DNA of 64,000 bases from Deuterostichococcus epilithicus (Eukaryota; Chlorophyta; Trebouxiophyceae; Prasiolales; Stichococcaceae). This document shows, in pieces, positions 54,901 to 64,000 of this stretch (position 1 is its first letter; each line of letters starts with the position of its first letter). The DNA lies in the NCBI GenBank assembly GCA_033439295.1, contig JAVTLE010000011.1:930082-994081 (forward strand), given 5' to 3'. A program made the translations under genes and the position numbers. The notes under the pieces are model-generated. The model was not told the origin of the DNA, did not search any database, and was given only the letters and a program-made list of their open reading frames with translations.

Positions 54901-57271
54901 CGAGGAGCAACAGCAGGTGTTGGGAGAGAGGTTTGAAAAGAGGTTGGGACTCCAGCAAGCCGCTCAGCGCAGCCTTTGGCGCCCACAGGCTTCGCCAGCT
55001 GCTGCTCATCGGCCAGCTGGTGGTGCAGCAAGACATGAAAGTTCCAGCAAATGTAGGGATGAACCTGCAATTTGGGTTCTGGCAAGCTGGAACCAGCAGG
55101 TGTTGTGACGGCGCAATGCAAGGCCTGCAGTGCTTGTCACAGAGGATCGCTCGAACAGCAGAGCTGTTGTGGTTTCGTAGCATGGCGGGAGCAAGATATG
55201 AATGAAACTGTGACAGGCAACTTGGTTTGGCCCCTGTGAAGCTGCGGCATGGCAGGCAAGGGCGGCGCCGCAAGATACAGCGAGTCGGGTGCACCTGACG
55301 GCAGGACCTGCCGCCCCTCAAGGCAGCAGGCCCCTGAGAGGGCGGGCCTGCCGGCAAGCGGCTCTCGCTCGGCCAGCCCCGAGGCCCGAGCCCCGCACAA
55401 TCACGTGCATCCCCCGCAGAGCGCACCAGCTGACACAGCAAGCCCCCCATGGCCTGGCTCCTCAGCTCGTGCTTCGCGGCCACAGCACTTTCCAGACAAC
55501 GCAGGCGAGGCGCGCGCCTGTTGCATGAGGCGCGACAGCGCGGGGATGGCGCGGGCCTCCATGGCGGACGTCTCGTCGCCCAGCATGCGTCCGGTGGCCT
55601 GCAGCGCCGCCTCCAGCGCCCGCAGCTCGTACGGCAGCTTGGCGTCCAGCTCTGACGCGGCGTGGCTGCACGGAGGTCTGGTTGTTCAGTGTGATGACAC
55701 ATGTGAAAGCGGCACGTGAAGTGGAGATGTTTGGGGGTGGGGGGGGGGCTGGATGGTGTGATGCTGGGCGGCGCACCTGCTGGCCTTTTGAGAGACGAGT
55801 TCACAAGTGCAGCAGCGAACTCCATATGGCCTGGGGTTGGTTCGCACCTGTAGGTGTGGTGCTGGGCTTGCTGTGTGATCAGGCCCACCAGCTCCTGCAC
55901 AAAGTCGCAGTCCTGCGGGGCAGGGTGTGCTGCCAGGATCAGGCTGCAGTGCAATCTCACGCTGTGACTGACGAGGCCCTTGCTTGAACGTCCGGCAGGC
56001 AGACAGGCGGGCAGGCAGGCGGCATGAGGTGTAAGTGGGCATGCTGCCGGGGTCTTGACGCTAAACCGCATCGCAAAGGCAAATACTTGTTAGAGGGCAG
56101 ATAGCTGAGAGCGGAGGGGGCACTTGCCTCCACAGGGAACATGCCCACAGTCCCCGGCACGTTGGGGTTTGGCACGCTCAGCACCTGCACATGCCAAACC
56201 CATGCACTCGACCACCAGTGCCTGCTGTGGCAGGCGGGGCAAGGCAGCATATGAACGCCACAGCAGCAGTGATGTTGTATAGCATTTTCCAGCTGGCCAT
56301 GCAGACGTGAAGGAAGGGGAAGCCGCGCACGAAGCACTGGTCCTTGCAGATTATCATTCGGACGGCCTCGATGTTCACGACGAGCGCCTTTTCTCGGATC
56401 AATAGCGCCGTTGGGTATGGCGTCGCCACCTACGGCGCCATGGTGCACCAACGACTGGTTGGAGGAAGTGGGGGACGCATGACCGTGTCGCGCCGTAGGG
56501 CTGCGCAGACACCCATGACCATGGACGAAGCCATTGCCAGCCCGCGCATGGGTTTCACAGGTAAATAATCAGATACGCCAGGGGGCGCACCAGCGGATCG
56601 AGAATTCGTACATCACGGTACGAGATGTTCAGCTCGTGGACCAGGTCCTGGCGATCGATCTGCGAAGAGGGCCGTGAGAGCCGATCCCTCATCGCGGCCA
56701 GGAATCGCAGACACTGGATGTTTGCACATGGCGATCGGCCGCCGGAGCCGGACCCGGCACCTGCCAATGCAGCCAGAGAGCTTATGCAAGCACTGATGCT
56801 TGCATACAGGGATCGGGAACTGGCACCACATTGAAAGCGAGCACATACCGTGCGGTACTGCAGGCCGCCATGCTTGTCGACGTGCAGCCAACGGCGAGGC
56901 TGGCTGTTGAAGATGATGCTGCCGACCTCCGATTTGCTGGGGTACTCCAGCTGCGTGCGGCATGATGTTCGACCTCGAAGGCTTGCGGCCAGGCGAGGAG
57001 GCGAGCAGCCTGATTGCGGCATGACTTTCAAAAACATGCTCACAGCGGCAGGGGCGGAAGAAACCCTCATGACTGCATTTCCAGACACTGAGTGGGCGGC
57101 AGCAATATGACGGCAAATCACTTATCATGGGTTGTCTTCCAGGCTGTCCATGCCGGGATGGCCCTTGAGCTTCACTGCTTTCGGCAGCTCCGGAGAGGGC
57201 TTGTCCGCGGATGTCAACTTCTGCTTGAGGGACTTCTTCTTCGCCCTGGCTTTGTCGTCGAGCTTGTCCAT
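51988..57271 (-). CDS. MRS2: MRS2/CorA-type magnesium transporter
   Basis: MRS2 channels carry Mg2+ across mitochondrial, plastid or endomembranes as pentamers. Landmarks run from the 5' end near 57.3 kb: WLHVDKHGGLQYRT, DLVHELNISYRDVRILDPL, ALLIREKALVVNIEAVRMII, LPYELRALEAALQATGRML, LTDEELENMRATKAALSAL, RVAKVRQELEETLDDDQDM and YLGRRAQQKEA. Then come the coiled-coil arm (DDLLRRLVATRSRIADTEAA) and TM1 (LTLVVNSIMLAFGAVAMVSL). Next are the selectivity motif GMN within VVGAFGMNFATW, and TM2 (FLLAFLISSALAVLMFLAIM), with a basic tail. The first exon is probably 57271 onward (MDKLDDKARAKKKSLKQKL), but its donor was not resolved. At least one intron seems to use a GC donor (GTGGAG/GCAAGT near 56126). 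An Ala/Gly-rich stretch near 53.9-54.3 kb is unusual. The intron near 54.7 kb holds an exon-edge copy. Confidence 0.9.
54668..54703 (-). repeat. Exon-edge copy (MRS2)
   Basis: It copies the donor edge of the MRS2 exon that encodes LDDDQDMLV (54772 onward). The shared core is ACCAGCA-GTC-TGGTCGTCG, and the GT donor is retained. A short internal stretch of the exon is missing from the copy. The offset is 104 bp. Confidence 0.85.
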
Positions 57272-58003
57272 CGCGAAGATGGATGCGAGACAGCACAGCG
57301 ACCGCTGGTGAGAGATCAACAATGAAAGTCGAGTGGCTTGACAACTGGCCAATGCTGTTGCCGTCTGCCGCCCTGAACCAGTAGAGGTCGCGTGCACAAG
57401 CCGCAGTGCGCAGTGTAACGGCGTATGAAGCTGATATAATCAATTCCAGTTGGCCAAGTTTCTACGGTTAATAGGAATAACCTGCCGTGCTCAATTTTGA
57501 CTCCATTCACTTCCATGCACAGTGTGCTGACCTTCAGCCATCACCAATAACGTTCGGCGTTCTTGAATCGATCGTACAATCTTCTCAGAAGAAGAAGGGA
57601 AATGGCACAGGGGGCGACAGCCTCCTGTTTGTAGTCTGCCGACAGTACTCCGAAGCAGACATCACGTCCCGACGGAGATCTGACAAATGGTGACAATCGC
57701 ATGTGGACTGGGCAGCTACGTATCTTACAAGCAAATTCGGGCAAATCAAATGCTCAGCTATCACCGGTCTGAACATCTGATCAGAGCGCTCTCAACCCCG
57801 CTCCTGCCAAAACTCGTCTCGACGCCGCGAGCACTCGACGCCGCACGCAAAAACTATTCACAAAAGGAACTCAAAACAATACTGGTACAGATGTGAGTCG
57901 ATACGTCGCCCGGAGGCATTCACATTGACGTTGCCTGCCAATCCGTCACAAGCCTCCCCTCGTCAACTCTTTCAGCTCTGTCTCGCCGCGCGCCCGTAAC
58001 TGA
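57272..58003. other. Intergenic between two minus-strand genes
   Basis: It holds the MRS2 promoter side and the 3' UTR of ABCF5. A minus-strand TGTAA near 57729 fits an algal polyadenylation signal for ABCF5. A 69-codon plus-strand frame at 57687-57896 has no recognisable features and is not called. Confidence 0.5.
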
Positions 58004-61000
58004 TCAGTTCCAGCGCTTGGCATTCTTCGCAACCTGCGACAGCACATCGCAGCTGGTTTAGCGCCAGGTTGGGCCGGTTAGGTCGGGGCAAACGTATCAC
58101 GCCAGCCCGCGGAGCCACCAGCCACCGGGCCTGGTGAGATCGCAACTCAGCGCGCACGACAGGCAGCTGGCTCGACCAGCATGTTCGCCGCTCCGATGCC
58201 CTTTGCACTGTGCGGTCTGCGGCGAGAGCGCCATGGCGCGGGCCAGCCGGCCATGCCAACCACAATCCCTATGCCCGCCTGCACCTTGCCGGCGTTCTTG
58301 TTCGCGGTGAACGCCTTGGCCTTGTCCTTCTTCTGGCGCAGCTTCTCCGCCTTGGACATCTTTGATTTGGCCTTGATGCTGTCCTTTTCGATCTCCTTGG
58401 CCTTTGCCTCCTTGGCCGCCATGACCTCCGCCTCGTCTTCGTTCTTCTCCAGGAACTCGTCGTAGTTTCCCTCGTAGTCCCGCAGCTTGGAGCCCTCCAC
58501 CTGTGCGCAGCACCCCATGCCCGCTCAGCAGGGACAGCAGGCAGCTCGCGGCGGCAGCAGGCTGATGTGGCAGCCCCCCGGGGATGCCAGCGGGGATGCC
58601 AGGCGCCAGGCGGCCACAGCACAGCCACCATGCAGGTGGAGCCGGGCCGTTCGCGCGCGTACAGGCCGAATGCACGCCCGTAACTAGGCGTATTGGCGCC
58701 AGAGGCGACAGGTGATGGACAGGTGTCGGAGAGGACTCAAGTACAGGTTGACCGGGACTGCCTCCGAAGTGATACATTTGCACACTTCTAATGTCTATTT
58801 TTATTTTTCACTCATAGCTAAGACAATGTCGCACCGCAATGATGCGGGTGGCGATCTGGCGCAGGAAGTAGCGGTCGTGCGAGACGGCGATGACGGTGCC
58901 CTGGAAGCTGCGCAGCGCCTCCTCCAGGGTCTCCTTTGATGGAATGTCCAGGTGGTTGGTCGGCTCGTCCAGCACCAGCAGGCTGCCGCGCGTGAGCATG
59001 AACTTGGCCAGCGCCAGGCGTGCCTTCTCGCCGCCGCTCAGCACGTGCACCTGCGCGCGATTGTGGGGCAGTCGCTTTGCTGAAGCCGGAGTCTGCACGG
59101 CCCGCACCACTGCAGCCCATCAGCGACCGCGCATCGGTTGGTGCGACGCCCTACTCCCCCGATAAGCAGGCGGCCCCGTCACGCGCCAGAAAGTTGAAAC
59201 ATGTTCGATGAACAACGGTGGTGCACGGCTGCTGCTGCGGCTGCACAGCGAGGTGGCATGCATCACAGCACGCTCGCCTTCTTGTGGCCGGCGCGCCCGG
59301 AGAAGAGCATGCGACCCAGCAGCGCCTTAATGACCTGCATCTCGGCGTCTGGCGCCGCGCGCTCCAGCGTCTCGATCGCGCTCAGCTGCGGGTCCAGCGC
59401 CTCTGCCTGCGCACCAGTCGAAACAGCAGTGACCGCACCGCAGCAGGCTTCCAGATGCTGCTGCGTCAGGGACACGCTCCAGGCATGGCCATCGCGGCCA
59501 GCTGCGGGTCCGGCGCCTCTGCCCGCACGCCAGCGGCATGCCGTTGGGAATGTCAGCTGCCAGGGCATGTCGCTGGACGACCCTCCTGCCAAGGCCCTGG
59601 GTCTGGAGACGTGGGCCGCATTGATGGCTGAACTCCTCAGGTGCGGCTGTTGTGTCTGCTCATGACAGCCCCACGCATAGCGCATGGTTGCTGTGATGCG
59701 TGGCAGTCCCAAGAAATGCAGCCATACAGCACACCCACACTCCCTCGCAGCCGCTCAATCGAGGCTCGATCCGACGCACTCAGGACAGCCGCTCGCCGCT
59801 GCACCTAGCACCGGCAGGCGCCAAGGCTGCCGCACCTGGTTCTGCTCAAAGTAATTGGGCACGATGCCGTGTGCGCCCAGCTCCACAGTGCCGCTGATGG
59901 GCTGCTCCCGTCCCATGACCAGCCGCAGAAGCGTGCTCTTGCCGGCGCCATTGGGGCCTGCAGGCGGCAACGAGCTCTCGAGTGTGATCGCAGGCGACCT
60001 GGAGTTGATTGCCTGAGTCGTGCAGCCTTGCTGTGGACAGCTGAGGCATGTCCGTGTTCCGCTTGCCCCAGAAAATGCAGGCCGCGCAACACCTGTGCGA
60101 GAGACGAGGGGCCAGGGCACTGAGGGCGCACCGATCAGGGCGACGCGCTCGCCCCGCTCGATCTCCAGATTGGCGTTGTCAAAGAGCCGCTTGTCCTGGT
60201 ACCTGCGACGTGTCAGATTCATTCGCTTGAGAACAGGCAGCATGTTTCTGATAGCACTGTGATCCGCCAGGGCCTGGGACATACGCCGAGCTCTGCCCCC
60301 TGGGCGTCCAGCGTACTGGACTACATGCGCCAGTCCTGGTCAAGCGTTGCGACTCGTTGGCAGGCCGTCAGCGAGTGTGACGCTCGTCGGCGTGCAGGCA
60401 CAGGCGCAGTAACCAGTCGCTTGGCTTGAGAGTGGACGGCGGGAGGGGCGCACCCGTGCGTGAGGGCCTTGATACGCACGGCGGTCTGGCCCATGCGCTC
60501 GACGTCGGGGAAGGTGAAGGTGCGCCGCTTGGGCACAAAGGGCTTCTTCACTTTGACCTCGTCGGAGGTCAGCTTCTCCAGCGCCTTGCCCGCCGTCGCG
60601 GCGCGGCCGGAGGCCGCGCCTGCAGAGAGTCGCGACACCATCTCCTCCTGTTGCAATTTGGAAAAAATCCGTTCAGGTGGTGTGCGATGGGCACAACCAA
60701 AAGCGGGGAAGAGTTTACCGAAAGGTCAGGCAGACAGGCCGTTTCCCAGATGTTCACTCCACCCCGCCTCGCTCCTGGGGCATGCTGCCTTCACGTCAGG
60801 CAGTCCACAACGGCGGCAACACTGGAGCTGCACCCATCTTTATAAACCCCCTCGTATGCTGGAAGGTCTTCCTGCCGCTGGACTGCCGAGCGGTCCGCTG
60901 ACAATAGCAGCCACCCGCGCTCCTGTGTCCACTGTTGAGGGTGCAGGCGCGTGCCCCACCTGGCGCGCGATCTCCTTCTGCTGCTTCTCCCAGGCGGCCC

Positions 61001-63513
61001 ACTGCTGTGCGACCGCCTCCTCACGCGCAAGCGTGAACTGTGTGTAGTTTCCCCGATATGTGGACGCCAGGCCGAACTCCGTGTGCACAATCTTTGTGCA
61101 CAGCTGGTCCAGGAACTCGCGGTCGTGCGACACGATGACCATCGGCACCTCCTGCTGCTTGAGGTAGCCTGCGATGGGTGATAGATTAATAAATGATATT
61201 GGTGAAGAATGATGATGGCACAGCAGGTCGGCATAGCAGCTTGGCGCCAGCAGACTCAGGTCGGAGGATTGGGCACGGAGCACCACCGGCACCTCATGCT
61301 GCTTCAGGTAGCCTGCAGGGCACCCGCATGGCAGGGCAAATTTGGCACAGCAAGTCGGTGGTTGCAAGGGCGCGTGCGCAATGCGCGGATGGGATCAGCA
61401 GGGCGGCCTCTCGTGAAGCACGCAAATGTTTGCTCGATTTCACATCACCGCACTACCCACAGGAGGCCCCTCCGTCGGTGGGGATGTCGTTGGCAGCGGT
61501 AATCGGCAGCATTCGGCACGTCATTCCCCACGGCATTGCACCACCACTCCCCTTCCCTTCTCTCCGCCCCGCCGCCACCGCAAGCACCGTCCACCATCAG
61601 CCGAGGCAAACCCACCTTCGAGCCACTCGATGGTGCCGAGGTCCAGGTGGTTGGTCGGCTCGTCCAGCAGCAGCAGGTCTGGCTCCTGGAGCAGGATCTT
61701 GCCCAGGCACATGCGCATCTGCCAGCCGCCAGAGTAGCTGGCCACCAGCCGGTCGTTGTCCTCCGGGCCAAAGCCTAGCTCCGGCATCATGCGGTCGATC
61801 TGCTTGTCGATCTTGTCCACGTCCAGATCCACAGCCTGAAGGGTGGGGAGAAGAGCGGTGTTCGGAGGTGTGCAAACGTCCAGCCAGGGCGTCCTGCAGT
61901 CAGTCTGCGTGTCTATTTGGTCTACACCTCGGATTACGCCTGGGTTGAGGCAGGGTGAGACATACTTGATGAGCGGAGCATGAGAGCAGCGCTACAAAAG
62001 AAACAACGCTGCGAGCTGTTTCAGAGGAGAGCTGCGTGACGAGGTGACTTGCAAAGGCACCGCGCCGCGCACTCGACACGGAGAATGTCCACGCAGTCTC
62101 CCTGAGACCTGCAGCCGTACTGCTGCACATCAAGCCCGTACACCAGTGCTGTGCATGATGCAGCCGCATGACAGCAGAACGGCTCTTGAGCCGAGCCCTC
62201 GAGCCTGCGAGGATCGCAATTGCAGGAGCTATCTCGTTTCTGCCATGGAAGCCCGGCTCTTCGGTACTGGGTTCACATTGCTTCACCTTGGTGTCGAGGA
62301 CGCGCACATCTGTTCATCCACCTCGCGCACGCCTCGGTGTGCCTCTTGGTGCGTTCCCAATTCTCCGCCACTCAGGCGACAGCTTGTTAGGTGTTCAGGG
62401 TTTCAAGGCATCGCCCCCACCTTGGTGTTGAGACCGTCCAGCTCGTCAAGGACGCGCGTCATGCGGTCCATGTCCTCGCCGCACGCCTCCAGCTCCTTCT
62501 GCAGCGCCTCCTGCCGCGCCAGCAGCTCCACCTGCTCCCCGAACGCCGACATGAACTCCTCCCTGCACAGGTTTGGGCAGCCAGCTGTGGGCAGCAGCAG
62601 CAGCCGCCTGATGCCCGAATGCCAGCATGCATTCCTCCCTGCGGACGACGCAAGTGAGTGGGGCGGCTTGGCAACGACAGCAGCCGATGACCAGCGCTTT
62701 TCCTGTGCGGGCGGTCACCAGCGGGGCGCGACCATCAGCCCGCTCCAGGAGGTTGCTGGGGACGGTGCCTCTCTATGGGTGCCTCTCTATAGGAGATGAG
62801 CAGTGGAAGGCCGCGACAAGGGGAGCGTCACCAACCACGAGTGCATCGAACCATCCATGCGTGTGCGTGTGACGCACAGTGCAAAGGGGCGAAGCAGGAG
62901 AGGTGTGCACCCACCTGACGGTGCGGGAGGGCAGGACGTCGAATTCCTGCGTCAGGTGCGCGATGTTCATGTTGTGGCGCGCCTTGATGACCTCGCCCGC
63001 ATCCGGCTCCAGCTGCCCCGTGATGATCTGCAGCTGCGTCGTCTTACCCGCGCCGTTGACGCCTGCAGAGCCCGCCAGACCGTGCTTTAGTATCTCGAGA
63101 CGAGGCCGCGCCGCTGTATGTGTCAGGGGAAAAGTTACGCTGCTCCAACCGCAATCTCGATGCTGCGTGCACATGTGAGTAAGGAAGTCGGCATCATGGG
63201 AGCAGATGCGCAGCGATGACGTGGCCGTTCTTTGTAACAACATCTCACCGACGAGTCCGACGCGCTCGCCCTTCTTGACGTCCCAGGTCACGCCGCGCAG
63301 CACCTGCTGGTTCTTGAAGGTGATGCTGATATTCTCCAGCTTGATGCCTGAGCCGACTGTGGACGCGCCTGCTGGCCCGCCGCCGCCGCTGCCACCCTTT
63401 TTGCCTTTGGCCCCCTTCTTGCCGGCCTTGCCTTTGCCCTTCGGCGCGGCTGATGGGGCTGACGCCTCCTGCGAGTCATAGGCATTTTCGCAGTTGGGCA
63501 CGGCAGGCGGCAC
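58004..63513 (-). CDS. ABCF5: ABCF5-type ATP-binding cassette protein (translation-linked, twin ATPase)
   Basis: ABC-F proteins lack membrane segments and act on ribosomes. Plant ABCF5 is thought to be plastid-linked. Exons (minus, 5' to 3') lie near 63475-63247, 63062-62920, 62560-62420, 61838-61618, 61168-60955, 60650-60455, 60200-60130, 59958-59838, 59412-59283, 59058-58833, 58500-58285 and 58033-58004. Cassette 1 has VNGAGKTT (Walker A), SYSGGWQMRM (signature) and LLLLDEPTNHLD (Walker B). Cassette 2 has GPNGAGKST, LSGGEKARLA and LLVLDEPTNHLD, followed by SHDRYF. The linker is basic and the C-terminal tail (AKSKMSKAEKLRQKK) ends NAGK-VAKNAKRWN, the last nine residues coming from a 30-nt terminal exon. 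This ending matches plant ABCF5 as I remember it. The N-terminus is Lys/Gly/Ala-rich; a transit peptide exon is not identified and may lie past 63.5 kb or outside the window. Confidence 0.92.
59488..59532 (-). repeat. Exon-edge copy (ABCF5)
   Basis: It copies the acceptor edge of the exon that starts AEALDPQLSAIE (59375-59416). The shared core is CAGCTGCGGGTCC-GCGCCTC on the plus strand. The offset is about 114 bp. Confidence 0.85.
61281..61317 (-). repeat. Exon-edge copy (ABCF5)
   Basis: It copies the acceptor edge of the exon beginning YLKQQEVPMVI (61136-61173). The copy reads YLKQHEVPVV and keeps the GCAGGC acceptor. The offset is 145 bp. It is one of the best preserved copies. Confidence 0.88.
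62607..62646 (-). repeat. Exon-edge copy (ABCF5)
   Basis: It copies the acceptor edge of the exon encoding REEFMSAF (62531-62570), with about 30 of 40 bases shared including GCAGGGAGGA. The offset is 76 bp. Confidence 0.78.
62764..62791 (+). repeat. 14-bp tandem duplication in an intron
   Basis: GGTGCCTCTCTATG is directly repeated once with one change, in an ABCF5 intron. Confidence 0.9.
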
Positions 63514-64000
63514 TGGCGCAGGGTTTTAAACCCATCGAGAGATACCTAACGCGCTGCACAAGCACGCTGCACGATTCTGAATAAAAACATCATCCCTCGC
63601 CGTTCCCACCTGTGTGGCGGAGGCTGCACACCGCAACCGGTCTGGAGTCTGCCTGAGCGGCTGCGGCGCAGCTGGCGGCACGCTTGCAAACCCCGCGGCA
63701 GCAAGTCTGCATGCAAGGGCAGCGGTTTGAAACAGCCAGCAATGCATCGACAAGCTGAGCGCACATGGACAGAACGCAGTGCAGGGCAAGCAGCAATGAC
63801 GGGGCAAGGGTGTCGTGCACAGTGAGCCTGTCCGACACAAAGCTTGCTTTTGGGCAGCCTTGGTGCAGCGGTCAGTGCATGCGACTGGGGATGCAATGCA
63901 CCTGTTTGCAGTGAATGGCTGCTGAACTGCAAAGGCATCCGGCGGAGCTGAGCAGCAGGGTCTCTGCTGTAGCCTGGCTGCTGGGGAGTGCTGGGATGGC
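63514..64000. other. Upstream flank of ABCF5
   Basis: It probably holds the 5' UTR, promoter or a transit-peptide exon of ABCF5. No exon could be fixed, because plastid transit peptides are not conserved. Confidence 0.4.

Noticed and set aside
57687-57896. 69-codon plus-strand frame between MRS2 and ABCF5
   Set aside because: It has no recognisable motif, homology or splice partners, and it overlaps the expected 3' UTR of ABCF5.

Overview
This is intron-dense, GC-rich nuclear DNA from a eukaryote, almost certainly a green alga. Short exons are joined by GT-AG and some GC-AG introns, Ala/Gly/Gln runs are common, interstitial TTTAGGG-like telomere motifs occur, and several genes are plant-lineage types (EDR2-like lipid-binding protein, MRS2 magnesium channel, ABCF5). 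Exons were placed by hand, using splice consensus, reading phase and remembered family conservation. Regions written with 'about' are less certain.

Layout. (1) 1.25-4.93 kb, +: RRN3, the RNA polymerase I initiation factor. (2) 5.39-7.06 kb, -: a stand-alone EMAPII/Arc1p-type tRNA-binding protein, complete in six exons. (3) 7.46-8.30 kb, +: a small Cys-rich protein. (4) 8.72-9.70 kb, -: a plant-type embryogenesis-like mitochondrial protein with GC-AG introns. (5) 9.92-26.53 kb, +: the largest subunit of RNA polymerase I (NRPA1). One of its introns carries a C/D-box snoRNA. (6) 27.12-28.57 kb, -: an unrecognised multi-pass membrane protein. (7) 29.68-37.72 kb, +: an EDR2-like PH-START-DUF1336 protein. 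(8) 38.67-42.05 kb, -: an M43 (pappalysin-type) metallopeptidase whose zinc motif is assembled over three exons, one of 11 nt. (9) 44.03-50.78 kb, +: a Gln/Ala-rich low-complexity protein with a second copy of the snoRNA in an intron. (10) 51.99-57.27 kb, -: an MRS2/CorA magnesium transporter. (11) 58.00-63.5 kb, -: an ABCF5 ATPase, whose 5' end may lie beyond the window.

Two things stand out. First, introns in at least five genes contain decayed copies of the edge of a neighbouring exon, splice site included, mostly 76-150 bp from the real exon. I found thirteen by eye. They point to recurrent short tandem duplication as a source of intron growth and decoy splice sites. Second, the two ~100-nt intronic snoRNAs share a guide complementary to 25S/28S rRNA, and one sits inside the gene for the Pol I catalytic subunit. 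With RRN3 only 5 kb away, this links rRNA transcription and rRNA modification genes in one locus.
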